Shown: in pieces, positions 25,131-37,745 of the stretch
How positions within the stretch are numbered: position 1 is the first letter of the stretch
Layout: every line of letters begins with the position of its first letter
Source of the DNA: Anodontia alba
Taxonomy: Eukaryota > Mollusca > Bivalvia > Lucinida > Lucinidae
Direction of reading: 5' to 3'
DNA length: 64,000 nucleotides
Assembly: GCA_964016985.1 (NCBI GenBank)
Contig: OZ024825.1
Coordinates: 6,323,056-6,387,055, forward strand
Position numbers and translations under genes: made by a program
Notes under the pieces: generated by a model
Databases searched by the model: none
Told to the model about the DNA's origin: nothing
The model's input: only the letters and a program-made list of their open reading frames with translations

Positions 25131-25312
25131 CTGAGGCATAGGGTCCACAGTCAACAGAGACATCCCGGTTGTGGTCACAGCTAGTACTAACGTTGCCCCA
25201 ACCAGGAAATTTACAAAATCCAAGCCCGTCTTCTGTTCCATCACAGTCCAAATCATCCATCCAAATTCTTCCAGTACCAGCACCAAAAGATTTTCTTAGA
25301 ACTCTCCCGTCA
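25131..25312 (-). CDS. Exon 7: SRCR domain, C-terminal half
   Basis: The 182-base exon reads DGRVLRKSFGAGTGRIWMDD, then CDGTEDGLGFC, GWGNVSTSC and VSVDCGPYAS. It supplies the last four of six cysteines and the GAGxGxIWxDD.xC hallmark of SRCR domains. The acceptor is GAATTTTCAG and the donor GTAGGT in phase 1. It lies 8.0 kb from exon 6; the intron between them holds the gypsy element, yet the splice phase still matches. Confidence 0.92.
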
Positions 25313-25609
25313 CTGAAAATTCAAACAAACAATCAAGCGGACTTAAATTACTCAACTGATCACTAAAGTGTCAATATGCAAAAAGTGAGGCATGAAGGGA
25401 CAACAAGTATATGCAGAGGGGTTGTTAATGCTTATCATTCTGAGTAAACTATTTAGCAGACGACATTTTGAAATAGTTTTCTTTTCTTTTTTTCGGAAAA
25501 TTTGCTTTGGCACTTCATTCGAATTCTCTCCTTTGGAGACAATTTGCATGAAATGTCAAAGTTTATTTTCTGGCAAAATGAGAAAAATATAATAATTTGT
25601 ATCCTACCG

Positions 25610-26370
25610 AATACGCCCAGATAGTGGTAATGGTTCAATGAAAATGCAGTGCAAATGATACAAATTCGAAAATATAGAACCTGTTAAGCTAAGCAGCTGG
25701 TGAAAAGGTATGAAAACTTGTTGAGCAATGCGAAAGTTATGGGGCTGTATAGTTGTAAAAGATTAGCCATGGAAGCCACCATCTTGTTTAGTTAGTGACG
25801 TCATAACCACCTAATTAGATATGTAAAAATTGAATAAAACACATCTAAAACAGTGTTTCTCTCAGGATGTAACTTTCTTTGGTTTACTTGCTTATAAACT
25901 GTTCATTTGCTTATAAACTATTAACTAGCTAACATGAGCAGCATATTCTGGTCAAAGGTTGGCTTTTATTTGATGTAATTAGATATTAAAATGTGCAGTG
26001 CCCACCCCTGCTTACAATTATAAGAACTATGAACTACAACTCTTTTTTTTACTTTTTAAGCAATTTCGAACAAGCTGCAATCTGCATTAAGATTTTATTT
26101 TTTAAGCTAAATATTTTCACGCATACATTGCAATTAGTGGGGTCTTTCTCTTTAATTTGATGTTAATTCTAAGATTATGTTCTCCAGCTTCTAACGAGTA
26201 CCAGAAACGTCTGCTTTTGTTGAAGAAATAAGAAAAATGATCCCAGAATTATTTTAAAATACTCCTCCTTAAAAACTCTCTGATATAGCTCAGGGTGACG
26301 GCATACATGAAGGCCTAGAGGGGGTTATCAATTAGTGATTAGTGTCCTTATTTTTAATAAATAGCAATTT
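25610..26370. other. Intron sequence, little recognised
   Basis: It contains a short CATYACG-family scrap at 26190-26240 (TTCTAACGAGTACC). Otherwise nothing seen. Confidence 0.5.
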
Positions 26371-26691
26371 GTGGGCTTAAAATGTAACAATTACGCTAAT
26401 TAATTGTAAAATACTAGACTAATTTTTTAGGTCACTTACTGAATAAAGAGCTAAACTTTTAATGGGTGATTTCTGGTTCCCTAATCCTGATCTTCAGTAC
26501 ATTTTTCCATTTTTTATTTTATGTATTTTGTATTCCCAGTAATCATTCTTTATAAATCTACAGCGGGCTATTATAGGCCCGTCAGCTACCCTGACGGTAA
26601 GTGACAGGCCGATAAAGGCCATCTGTAGATTTATCAAGAATGCTAGCTGGGTCTTCTGTGCCTTTGTTCTGGTTTTCATAAACAAATGTCA

Positions 26692-26799
<108 letters not shown>

Positions 26800-26930
26800 A
26801 CTGGAAATCAATAATTGGTTCTTTTAGGTATAGTATAACGCAGCAGTATTAGTTGACGTGTACATATATAGATATTTAATAAGGAAGCCACCATTGTACA
26901 TCCGTCGCACAGACTCTTGGACCCCCGTTT

Positions 26931-27156
26931 TGTAAAGTATTTACCATTACCAAAGATACACCTGCTTACTCATCGCAGCAGCAGTCACATGTTTAGGTAT
27001 ATTGAAATAGTTTGTGCCTCTCAGGTAGCATCATTCGCGCTAGACTTTTTACACTCTATGTTTGTTGCATGTATGTTCTCGTATAGTCGTAGTTAATAAT
27101 ATAGAACTTGAGTCTGGACTTATGAGTTATTAAAATATAATAACACAAACATTACG
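26931..27156 (+). repeat. 5' LTR of the gypsy element
   Basis: It aligns with 31730-31956 with about seven substitutions and one indel, roughly 97% identity, so insertion was fairly recent. A PBS-like stretch TGGTGTCAGAA follows at 27158; I could not assign the primer tRNA. Confidence 0.93.
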
Positions 27157-27172
27157 TGGTGTCAGAATAAAT

Positions 27173-28053
27173 ATGGATAAATATACGACTGGAGCTCTCC
27201 CTTCTATGGACTGGGAAAAGCAGGACTTGGAACAAATCCTGTTCGACGGTCCTTTAAAAAAGAAAGACGAGGAAGAAAAATGCGCTTTCTTAATGTTGTG
27301 GGTTGGAGAAAAGGGAAGAAGCCTATTTCAGACATGGAATTTATCTGCAGACCAGAAGAAAAAACTTCAGGACTACTACAATGGATTTGAAGCCTATGTT
27401 AAACCTACTTCAAATACCATCTACAACAGATACAAGTTTCAAAGTCGAGTGTAGAATCAGGATGAGACATTTGAGCAATTTTTACAGAATTGCAACTGCT
27501 CTTAAATGATTGTGATTATGACAAAGCAGATGAAATGGTCCGGGACAGAATTGTGACAGGTGTGAAAAACTCAAAAATCCGAGCGAAGCTGCTCAATGAA
27601 GGATCAAAATTAACATTGACCAAACGCTTGAATTAGCAAGGACACATGAATTGTCACATCCACAATGTAGTGCGATGGAGGACAAATCAGTGAATGCTGT
27701 AAAACAGAAACAGAAATCAAATTACAGCAAGTATGACAAGCAGAAAACAGTTGCTAAGACTGAAAATCAATCTTGTGGTAAATGTGGATATGAGCATGGA
27801 AAATTGCAATGTTCCGCATACGGGAAACGCTGTTCCAGGTGCAAACGTTTCAATCATTTCCAGAAAATGTGTAAAACTCCACTTTCGTCCAGTTCAAAAT
27901 CAAAGAAAAAACGTGTCAACGCAGTAGACGATTCGAGTGAAAGCAGTGACAATGAGCTTTATGTCGGAATAATTAATGACCTGCCATTAAATTCAGTAAA
28001 TCCGTTAAATGATGAATGGACAGTAAATTCTAAATTAATGACAAATCAGTCAA
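27173..28053 (+). pseudogene. gag of the gypsy element (broken)
   Basis: The frame opens MDKYTTGALPSMDW 16 bases after the LTR and encodes a capsid-like region. A nonsense codon lies at 27452-27454 (probably CAG to TAG), with single-base frameshifts near 27484 and 27610. The nucleocapsid end (27770-27880) has two zinc knuckles: CGKCGYEHGKLQC and CSRCKRFNHFQKMC. A basic and Ser-rich linker follows. Gag would package the element RNA; this copy cannot make it intact. Confidence 0.88.
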
Positions 28054-30990
28054 TTTTCAGATAGATACTGGTGCAAGATGCAACGTTATGTCACAGGATA
28101 CTTTTCGTTCATTTGGAATAAAAACTGCGCTGAAACTAACATCTACAAAGCTGACGTCATTCAGTGGACATAAATTAAAACCAGCTGGTATGGTACAGTT
28201 GCCATGCAAAATTCAAGGTAACAATTTTGACATTGATTTTTACATAGTAGATTCATCTGTGCCGTCTGTTCTTGGTGGTTCCACTTGCCGAGAAATTGGA
28301 CTTATTCAACGATTGTATAATGTTCACATAAACGAAGTGCCAAAGGAAAAAGACTTGCCACAAGACATTAATTCGTCATACAGGGATCTGTTGGAGGGTC
28401 TGGATTGCATGCCAGACACTTATTCAATACAAGTAGATCCGTCAGTGAAACCCGTCGTCCATCCACCCAGAAAAGTTCCGATTTCTATGAAAGATAAAGT
28501 TAAAAGGGAATTATTACGTATGGAATCCGAGGGTGTATTAAAGAAACAAACCGAACCTACGGACTGGGTAAACAGTATGGTGGTTGTTCCCAAACCTAAC
28601 GGAAAGGTTTGAATCTGTATAGACCCCCACGATCTTAACAGAGCTGTGTTAAGAGAACACTATCCAATGAAAACAATGGAGGATATTTTGCTGGAAATAC
28701 CGGAAGAAAAGGTGTTTTCGAAATTAGATGCCGTTTCCGGATACTAGCAGATCAAACTTAGTCCAGAAAGTCAGAAACTCTGTACGTTCAATACGCCCCT
28801 GGGCAGATATTCTTTCACAAGACTGCCATACGGATTAAATCTTCAGGAGAGGTGTATCAAAGATCTGTTTCGAACATGGTCCAGGATATTGAAGGATGCG
28901 AGGCAATGGTTGATGATATTTTGATTTGGGGAAAGGACATCGTAGAACACGACAAAAGGCTAAAACTGGTACTTGACCGAATACGTGAATATTACATGAA
29001 GTTAAACAGGGACAAATGTAAATTTCGTAAAAGCAGTATTTCCTATGTTGGACACGTTCTGACCGGTTTAGGCTGCAAACCCGATCCAGAAAAAGTTCGA
29101 GCTGTCAAGGAAATGCCGCCACCGACGAACGTAAAACAGCTGCAAACGTTATTGGGTTTTGTCCAATATTTAGCCAAATTTATAGCCAACATGTCAGATA
29201 TTACAGCACCACTCAGACAATTGCTTGAGAAAGACATTCAGTGGCACTGGGATTTAGAATAACAATCTGCGTTTGATCTGCTGAATGACAAAGTGACAAA
29301 TACTCCTGTATTACGATTTTACGATCCTAATAAACAGCTAGTATTATCAGTTGATGCAAGTTCAAAAGGTCTTGGAAGTGTGCTACTCCAGGAAGGTCAA
29401 TCAATAGCGTACGCATCTCGTGCATTGACAAAATCGCAACAAAATTATGTGCAACTAGAAAAACAGACATTAGCAATCACTTTTGGATGTAGGAAGTTCC
29501 ATCAGTATGTTTACGGAAGAGAAGCTATTGTAGAAAGTGACCAGAAACCATTACAGGCTATATTTTCCAAGCCATTATTCAAATCACCTTTAAGACTACA
29601 AAGATTATTACTTGATCTTCAGAAATATGATCTAAAAGTGACATATAAACCAGGAAAATCATTATTTTTAGCCGATCATCTCAGTAGAGCTTACTTGAAT
29701 GAATCAAAGGAAGATTTGATTCCTGACTCTGAGTTAAGCGTAAATTACCTGACATACTTACCTGTATCGAAAGATGATCAACTGAAAATCAAACAAGCGA
29801 CAAAACAAGATAATGAAATGCAAATTTTGAGAGATATTGTTCTCAAGGGATGGCCACAGCAAAGAGCCCAAGTTCCGCCAGAAATAAGGCCTTACTAGAA
29901 TTTTCGCGATGAAATAATTTTCGAAGAAGAAATGTTATTCAAAGGTCAAAAGTTGATAGTACCCAAATCATTAAGAAAAGAAATGCTGGCTATCATTCAT
30001 GAATCGCATTTGGGAATAAATAAATGTAAGCCGCGTGCCAGAGACTCATTATTTTGGATAGGTATGGTATCTGAGGCTGAACAGACAGTGAGGAACTGTA
30101 CAGTGTGTGCTCAAAATCAAAGAGCAAATGTGAAAGAACCATTGATACCTGGAATAATTCCAGACAGACCATGGTCACATATTTCCGCAGATATAATGGA
30201 ACTGAACAACAGACATTATCTTGTGATAGTTGATAGATATTCGAAGTGGGTAGAATTAAATTTGCTGGAAAACATGACAAGCAAAAATGTTATAAAATAT
30301 TTGAAAAGTTAGTTTTTAAGATACGGAATTCGAGATCAGTTTTACTCCGACAATCAGAGTACATTTGTTAGTTCAGAATTCAAGAACTTCGCGAAAGAAT
30401 ATGGATTTGATTGTGTCACTTCCTCAGCCACCTTTTCGCAAAGTAATGGATTAGCAGAAAGAGCGGTTCAAACAACAAAAAACTTGTTGAAAAAAGCGAA
30501 AGACCCATGTTTGGCAATGTTGTCATTCAGAACAACAGTAATCGATGGCATAGGACTGTCACCTGCCGAAATGATGTTCTCGCGTAGACTGAAAACAACT
30601 TACCTACGTCAGCCCCGCTGCTTCAACAAACAAGACCAAAACATTAAAAAACGTTTCAGAAACCGACAGGAAAAAAAAAGTAATATTATGATCGTGGTAA
30701 AAAACCGCTGAAACCACTAAAACCTGGCGATAATATTGTTGTGCAGCACGAAAAGTCGTGGAAACCTGCTACTGTAACGGAAGCACACCAAACACCGAGA
30801 TCGTATGTTATCAAAAACGAAATCGCAGACATTTAAGACCAATGTCTGCAAGATTTTTATCTGATCAGGTACCGGAGAGTAGGTCAGACATTGAAACAAC
30901 GTTGGCATCAACATCATTATCACGAGAACCCGGTAACACCACGTTAGATCAGAGCGTTCGGGAATATCGGGAAAACGGTAAACGGAAAAA
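28053..30990 (+). pseudogene. pol of the gypsy element: PR-RT-RNase H-integrase (broken)
   Basis: The protease motif QIDTGARCNV lies at about 28058-28087, after a frameshift from gag. RT follows with NSMVVVPKPNGK, DAVSGY, LPYGLN and the catalytic MVDDILIWG near 28909-28935. RNase H has LSVDASSKGLGSVL and the YASRALT block (29345-29430). Integrase shows an HH-CC zinc region (ESHLG to CTVCAQNQ), then ADIMEL, SDNQSTF and NGLAERAV as the D,D,E residues. In-frame stops are at 28610, 28745, 29260, 29896 and 30310, with frameshifts near 28840 and 30680. Most stops look like single transitions (CGA/TGG/CAA to stop). The element is not autonomous now. Confidence 0.92.
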
Positions 30991-31297
30991 TACAATGATT
31001 ATGTGATGTAAATAAGTGTGAAAATTTTCTGAATGAAAGTGCTTCTTAATTTGGAGTGTTACAGTGAATATCTGTAATTCGAAATATGGAATTAATGTGC
31101 TATATTCAGGCTGGATTAACGCATAAAGTATTCGAAATTCATATGGATTGATTATTGTTTTAAAATCAAAAGTGTGAGAGTGTTAAAATCATTCATAAAA
31201 TTCATTCATGAAAATATTGGATTATATTTAGTATAACTACGGTAGCTGCATTCTTCACTAATGTTGGATTACATTGCCTAGTTTCCTAACTGAGGTT

Positions 31298-31298
<1 letters not shown>

Positions 31299-31370
<72 letters not shown>
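31299..31370. repeat. (CA)n microsatellite inside the gypsy element
   Basis: About 36 dinucleotides between pol and the 3' LTR. Confidence 0.96.
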
Positions 31371-31371
<1 letters not shown>

Positions 31372-31729
31372 CAACCAGACGTTTTGGAGATAAGCTGTCA
31401 TTGATAATTCCCTAATAATTTTAGATACTGTTAACCTGTTAACACGCAATTACATTTCAAAGACTTGTAACATAAAGTGCTGCTGACAGATACTGTTTAT
31501 GAACTGGATAAGCTAAACACCGCAGAGCTAGTTCGCTTAATTAGCTCCTCTGTTGATACAAATGACATTTTATCTTATATTAAATAATGTTATGGCAACG
31601 CTTGAACAACAGTTTTGTGAGACATGTAGTCTCGCTGCACTGAAGCAGACATTTAAGTGCATGTTTCTTTTATATTTTCAACTATATAAAAATGAATTAA
31701 AATTTCACTTTTTTTAAAAAAAAGGGGGA

Positions 31730-31956
31730 TGTGAAGTATTTACCATTACCAAAGATACACCTGCTTACTCATCGCAGCAGCAGTCACATGTTTAGGTATA
31801 TTGACATAGTTTTTGCCTCTCAGATAGCATCATTCGCGCTAGACTTTTTACACTGTATGTTTGTTGCATGTATGTTCTCGTATAGTCGTAGTTAATAAAT
31901 ATAGAACTTGAGTCTGGACTGATGAGTTATTAAAATATAATAACACAAACATTACA
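31730..31956 (+). repeat. 3' LTR of the gypsy element
   Basis: It is preceded by a polypurine tract (A-run plus GGGGGA, about 31716-31729), as required for plus-strand priming. It ends ATTACA just before the CGTTT duplication. Confidence 0.93.
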
Positions 31957-31961
31957 CGTTT

Positions 31962-32158
31962 GCTCTGGGCACAATGATCCTCGAGATGTGGTTGTGGTAC
32001 GCGAAGAAGTAGGTGGCGCTGTGGTACCAGTTCCTTGTTGAGTCAGTATCTGATGACACACCGGATCGGTCATGTGGTCCACCTGTTTGGTTGGCGGATG
32101 TACTAGCGTTGTTTTACGACAGAGGCTTCTCTTTGTTTATATAATTGCCTTAATGCTA

Positions 32159-32201
<43 letters not shown>

Positions 32202-32251
32202 CTTGTTAGTATCTTAATAGTACAATGAGGTTTTAATTTATGTTAGACGCT

Positions 32252-32338
<87 letters not shown>

Positions 32339-32460
32339 GTAATGCATGTCTGCCGTCATGTATATATTTGTATTTGTTGTATCCTCATAGGCTTTATAGC
32401 CTTTTGGAATTTGAAATAAAACTTACTTACTTACTTGCTTACTTACTTACTTACTTACAT
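31962..32460 (+). mobile_element. Possible LINE/SINE 3' end with (TTAC)n tail
   Basis: Unique-looking sequence leads through (TTA)n and (TA)n to GGAATTTGAAATAAAACTTA and nine TTAC units. The tail form suggests a non-LTR 3' end; no ORF remains. Confidence 0.45.
32253..32330. repeat. (TA)n microsatellite
   Basis: About 39 dinucleotides. A (TTA)n run lies just upstream at 32160-32203. Confidence 0.96.
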
Positions 32461-32874
32461 TATTATTATTATTATTATAACTACTATCTTGTTAGTATTT
32501 TAATAGTACACTGAGTGTTCACTTTATTTTATGTAAGACGCTTGTGTATTTAATATTTTAACGAACATGTATATATGATTAGTGTAGCTGTGATGGTCTC
32601 ATATAATTCTAAACTGAATGGTTTGGTGGAATTTTAAATATATGTATGTATTCGATATTGTTCACCAGGATGAGACTCTAATAAACTAATAAACTATCAT
32701 TAGGCTAGCAGATTTGACGCAAAATACAAGCCCTTATCCCTTCAAAAGCTCATTCTTCCTATTCAACAAAATCACCTCAAGTGTTTCAAAATAGCAAACT
32801 GCAAAAAAGAAAAAATAAAACAACAGAATGGCATAAAATGGTTACAGAGAATATGTCTGACAATATTAAAGAAT

Positions 32875-33260
32875 AATGATCATTTTTCTTACTGACTGGA
32901 CAATAGTTGCCATTTTTCATACTGTTTAGACAGTTGTGGCCATTTTTCATTCTGTTTAGGGATAGTGGCCATTTCATACTGACTACAGAATAGTGGCCAT
33001 ATTTTATATTGATTAGAGAATACTGGCCGTTTTACATTGATTAAAGAATCCTGGCCATTCTTCATAATGATGAAATAATAGCATTTTTTTCATAATGATT
33101 AGAGACTAATGGCCATTTTCCATAGTGATTAGAGAAAAGTGTCAAATTTTCATACTGATTATAAATAGTGGTCAATTTTCATACTGATTAGATAAATGAC
33201 CAGTTTTCATACTAATGGTAGACAAAATAATGGCCATTTTCACACTGGTTTGAGAAAAAT
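32875..33260. repeat. Tandem repeat of about 38-bp units
   Basis: About ten units of TGGCCATTTTTCATACTGAT type, immediately downstream of exon 6 on the minus strand. Confidence 0.8.
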
Positions 33261-33342
33261 AAGTATAAAGAAAATACTGAACAGAGGCTTTACTTGCTAT
33301 GTACAGTACGATTGTACAAAAACAACGCGAAAGATTATCTAC

Positions 33343-33481
33343 CTGTAACCGAGACTATGGCATAAGACTTCAGCATCCTTTTGTTCAAAGTTGTCATCAC
33401 ATACTGTACCCCATTCTCCATTATAAAACACCCCAACGCGACCAGAATATCTGTACGGGCCATCTTCCAATCTATACTTCA
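33343..33481 (-). CDS. Exon 6: SRCR domain, N-terminal half
   Basis: The 139-base exon encodes VKYRLEDGPYRYSGRVGVF, then NGEWGTVCDD and DAEVLCHSLGY. This is the canonical first half of a scavenger receptor cysteine-rich domain (GRVEV...G.WGTVCDD...A.V.CRQLGY) with its first two cysteines. The acceptor is TTGTTTTCAG and the donor GTAGAT in phase 2; the last two bases AG join T of exon 7 to give Ser. SRCR domains bind ligands such as microbial surface molecules or matrix. Splitting over two exons with six cysteines in total marks group A. Confidence 0.92.
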
Positions 33482-33749
33482 CTGAAAACAAAACAAGAGA
33501 AATAAACAACAGTTGCACTACCGACGGATATCTTACCTCTATTTTGAATTTTGTTCTGTTCTGGTGATTGTTAGAGATATACAACAAAGGACAAATGACG
33601 TGCAACGCATGAACGGGGCCCTTATGCAATTTGCGGGCAATCAAGGCCCAGGTCAGGGCTTCATTGCCCGCTGATTGTCTGGTTAACACTTATTCTCAGT
33701 TAAGAGCGACAAATAGGGATCAGAAATTTTAAGCTTATTACGAAAAAGG

Positions 33750-33807
33750 TAAGAGAAAAGTCCAGGGAGTGCCACAATCACAAACCGCAGCCCTTCCCAG
33801 ACCCCAA
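33750..33807 (-). mobile_element. RT-element tail, 58-base 3' stub
   Basis: Only the last bases remain (GTAAGAGAAAAGTCCAGGGA at the 3' end). It abuts a CATYACG MITE copy at 33808. Confidence 0.75.
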
Positions 33808-34028
33808 GACACGCCTATTCAAGTAGATTGAAAATTTCACCTGCAATAAGTGTATTTTTTTTATAAAAAAAACTCTGATAATTTTCATACTTCTGCTCAA
33901 AACATAGATTGTGGGTACCCATAATCTATGTTTTTGAGCAGAAATAATAGAAATAAAACATACCCCTGTAAACCCCAGTTTTACGTTATAAAAGTGGGGT
34001 TTAAGGGGGTCAAAATTGTTTTCGTGAT
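33808..34028 (-). mobile_element. CATYACG MITE, copy 7
   Basis: The left end is cut at the junction with a retroelement stub, and the hairpin loop is deleted. Confidence 0.78.
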
Positions 34029-35334
34029 ATTTTAAATCTGAATCAAGCTATGCATCCCTCTATAGGGGTACAAATGGGAACGTTATACACAATATTCTAT
34101 CACCCTTAGTATTACAATTTTGATATTACTAAACTTTCAAATACAAGAACAATTTGCGAGACACTCCGTCATTACCGAGCAAGGTTTCATATATTACTGT
34201 ATACTTTTACAATGCCATATGGCTTATAATTCGAAAGAACACTACAACTGAGGTTTAAAAAAGACAGACCATACAAACTTTATCAGAACTTTGGACTTGA
34301 AGATGAAAATATGACTCATAAATGATGCCTTGTAGATGATAATAAGAATAATTGAAGGCTGGCTACCACCAAACAGCAGACTCAAGAAAGCCTTTAAACT
34401 CTAAATGGATATCAACGAACCAAAAGGTTGCTGAATAACTCAAAATATGTTAGAAATTGGGAAAGTGAACATGTTCTGTCCTGTAAATGATAGATATCCT
34501 GCATAAATGGACTTACTTTTTAGTGAGAAGCCATTTGTGGGTTTACAATCTAACAATTAAGCTAATACATTATAAAATACTGGACTGTTTTTGTGAAAAT
34601 GACTTGTCAGTTACTGATTTAAGGGATAAAATTTTGATGAGTGATTTTTGATACCCCAATCCAGACCCTCTGTAAATTTTCCATTTTTTTTATTTTATGT
34701 ATATTGTATCCACAATAAGAATTCTTTATATAGCTGACGGGCCGATAACGGCCCACTGTAGATTTGTCAAGGTAGCTGACGGGCCGAAAACCGCTCGCTG
34801 TAGATTTACAAAGAATGCTAGCTCGGTCCTCTATAACTTTCATTCCGGTTTTCATATACGTGAAAAAATTGGGAACGTTAACATGGATTCTGTCCTGTGA
34901 ATGGTAGATATTCTATAAATGACGTCCTGTAGATGACGTCCTGTAATTGGGCAACGCCAAGTGAAAATGTGTCTTCAAGAATATAAGAATTTCATCTGAA
35001 AACTTTCACTTTTTGGTGATGAAATTTTCAATATATTTAAAGACAAACTGACAAAAGAGGTGAAGCTTTTTTGATGCAGCTGGTAAAATTTTTTCCCATA
35101 AATAGCGGCAGTCTGGGGGCAACAATCAACCGATGAAAATGATATTTCGCTTTAAACTTGTAAGCCTTGCTTATTTGTCCAGATGAAAGTATAACACACG
35201 AACATATACGAGGGTCCTGCAAAAAGTTTTGTCGCTAGGTTCGGATTACTTCAGTGCTACGTTTTATCAAACATATTTTTATTACAAACCTTCAAAGTAT
35301 TCCCCCTTTACTGAAACACATTTTTGTAACCTTT

Positions 35335-36903
35335 TTACCCAGTCGCTAAAAGCAGATAAATAGTCTTTTTTGGTATCTGTTGGAGACACTGATAAATAGC
35401 GTTGACAAGAGAACTTCTAGACGTAAACTTATTTCCAGAAAGCATTTTCTTAAGCCTTGGAAATAAAAAGAAGTCAAAGGGGCTCAGGTCAGGCGAATAA
35501 GGTGAATGGTTTAAAACTTTCATTTTTTCAGAAGCCAAAAAAGACTTGGCCCGCCGTGGTTCAACTATTGGTTTTCATTTACTCTGGCATACAGTACAAT
35601 TAGCCATGAGTATTCGTCTTTGTTTATTATAGTGATTAATTTGATTTTTATGTTTTCGCTTTGATGCGTTGACTGAGTTGGGAGCCTTTACGCGAACCGA
35701 ATTTTTATATATTTCTGTATTAAGAGTAGCATCGGGACCCAGGGTGAAGTTAGCTAGCTGTAAAAGTGCTTTAACCCCCCCCCCTCCCGGTGGTTTGCTC
35801 TACCGACCGTTCTAAGGCGGTGGTCACGATGTTAGTCTTACTCTTTGTTGCTTTGTGGTTTATTCTGCGAGGCGATTTGTTGTATGTCTTTCCGTGTGTC
35901 ATTTTGTTCTTGTGTTTTTCAGTCCTTTTAGTATTGCGATTACCTCGCTCGGGAAAGAGAGAGCTAATCTTAGTGCTTTTCGTACGTTTGTTCGGTTTGT
36001 GCTTGTTTAGATTTGTCGGTTTCCTCTTTCTCTTTGGGTCTGGGAAGGGCTGCGGTTTGTGATTGTGGCATTTCCTGGACTTTTCTCTTACCTTTTTAAC
36101 AACCTCACACTTATGAGAGGAGGCGTTGTCATGTAAAAGGTGGACTCCTGACCTTCCTTTGCTTGGTCGTTTCTTATTGTAAAACTCTTTCACTTTCTTC
36201 AGTACAGAATTCTTGTAGAATCGGTCAGTGACTGTATGACCAGATGAACAAGGCACTTGAAAGACTGGCCCACTTGAATTAAAGAAAATTGCGTACATTA
36301 TCTTTTTCGAACTAACGGTTCTCTTGGCAATACATGGGCATTTTTATCTTTTCGCTTCCATTGCTTATTATCAGCCCTTCTTCGTGGCTCAAATATGTGC
36401 ACCCAGGTTGCATCACCTGTTAGCAAATTAGAAATAACCCGACTATTGCAGCCTTTGTATGTTTTCAAAAGTTCCCGGGCACATTTAAGGCGTTGTGTGT
36501 TTTGCTCCACAGTGAGCAAATGAGGTACCCACCTAACGCAAACCTTTCTCAGGTCCAAACGCTTTTTCAGAATTGTTTGCACACTGCCTTCTGATATACC
36601 AGTACAACTAGCTATATCTTTGACAGACAATCGCGCATCCTGTTTGACCACAATCTTTACCCCAGCGGTGTTAGCCTTGGTAACAGAGATTTAAGATCTT
36701 CCAGGACGGGTATCATCTTCAACAGGAAATTTCCCAGCTTTAAAAGCTTTAACCCACCTAAAAATGGAGCGCATTGAAATGGTCTGAGGTCCATATATAC
36801 TACACAATTCATTAAATATCTGCTTTGAATCTATATTCAGCCTAAAGCGGCATTTAATATAGCTACGAATTTCAGTCTTCTGGTCCATGTTCCAATGTAA
36901 CAC
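35335..36903 (-). pseudogene. mariner transposase (broken)
   Basis: The N-terminal helix-turn-helix half (IKCRFRLNIDSKQIFNELCS, FRWVKAFKAGK, DDTRPGRS) is followed by an in-frame stop at 36691. It continues RWVPHLLT, TGDATWVHIF (first Asp; the usual Glu is Ala), LLHDNASSHK (second Asp) and YSPDLSPFDFFLFP (third Asp). This is the D,D34D arrangement of mariner. A frameshift lies near 36303, and 554 bases of a retroelement tail (35543-36096) separate the second and third Asp motifs. Confidence 0.9.
35543..36096 (+). mobile_element. 5'-truncated copy of the RT element (tail family X) inside mariner
   Basis: Sense runs with the plus strand, from CTTGGCCCGCC to TGGACTTTTCTCTTACC. It shares that 3' end with the copies at 7400, 43797 (minus), 45036, 47127 and 61325 (minus). 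Its open frames (for example 35790-36062) are shadows of the tail. Confidence 0.85.
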
Positions 36904-37539
36904 GTAAACTGGTCAGTGTATATGACTGCATCAATTTTAATTTGAAATAACTCGGCCAGTTGGAAAGCAATTTGAACGAATTCAACACATCATTCAAGTG
37001 CAGTTAAGCATTTTAAAATATAGAGGGGATAAACCAGGAAGCCTATTAGTGACAGAACTTTTTGCACGACCCTCGTATTTCATTGAAGAATTACTGATAT
37101 AACCATTTCCTTCTCTGTGTGATAGCCTGACTTTAATAACAAAACTAATACGAAGACATGCAAGTTTGAATGTCCTGTCAGTATTGCTGGAACTGTGATA
37201 TTATATTATACTGGGATATTGTCTGCAGGTAGGAGTTTAAGTTTATTGTCAGATATCATAGTCAACGAAGAAAAGAATTAGTAAATTAAAAATGTTGTTT
37301 AAAGATTACCCGATGAATTGTAGTTTGAAAACAGCATTTGCCCCCCACCTCACACCTTCCACCCCACACCTCCCAATTAATTGAGAGTGCAAAGTACAGA
37401 AATTATGGTTTGTAATTACATTTTTACACACACACACACACACGCACGCACGCACGCACGCACACATACACACACATTCTAACTCTATCTGTCAGTCTGT
37501 CTGTGCCATCTCACCCACCCCTACACATACAATGAATGA

Positions 37540-37745
37540 TTTATGATGATGATGGTCAATTGGTGTTTTACATCCCTTTCAACATTATTTAAGTCATATC
37601 GAGACAATGGTAGGATGATTATGTAAGGCTCTGTACAATGAAGCGCCATAGCATCATGAGCTTAATGTAACCTCCAGCAGGACTCGAACCTGTGACTTCA
37701 TGTTCCAAGTGTGAGAATACTACTTTTTCGGCCACTTGGACACTT
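37540..37745 (-). mobile_element. SINE-like element with B box
   Basis: On the minus strand GGTTCGAGTCCTGC fits a B box, with AAGTGGCCGAAAAAG as a possible A box upstream. The rest (GGTGTTTTACATCCCTTTCA) resembles short pieces at 6193-6320 and 17350-17385. Confidence 0.6.

Larger units (their letters stand above)
26931..31956 (+). mobile_element. Ty3/gypsy-type LTR retrotransposon, full length but decayed
   Basis: The 5.0-kb element has LTRs of about 226 bp starting TGT and ending ACA/ACG. It is flanked by the 5-bp duplication CGTTT at 26926-26930 and 31957-31961. The order gag, protease, reverse transcriptase, RNase H, integrase is that of the Ty3/gypsy group. No env or chromodomain is evident. 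It lies antisense in the intron between the two SRCR exons. Confidence 0.93.
35209..37075 (-). mobile_element. mariner transposon, split by a retroelement tail
   Basis: TIRs match at both ends: CGAGGGTCCTGCAAAAAGTT at 35209 and its near-complement ending 37075. Both are flanked by TA (35207-35208, 37076-37077). Removing the inserted 35543-36096 leaves about 1.3 kb, the usual mariner size. This is cut-and-paste Tc1/mariner-superfamily DNA. Confidence 0.92.

Noticed and set aside
35790..36062. Hydrophobic frame (LLFVALWFILRGDL) and its antisense basic frame in several places
   Set aside because: It recurs in each RT-element tail copy with shifting ends and frameshifts, so it is a shadow of the repeat rather than a gene.
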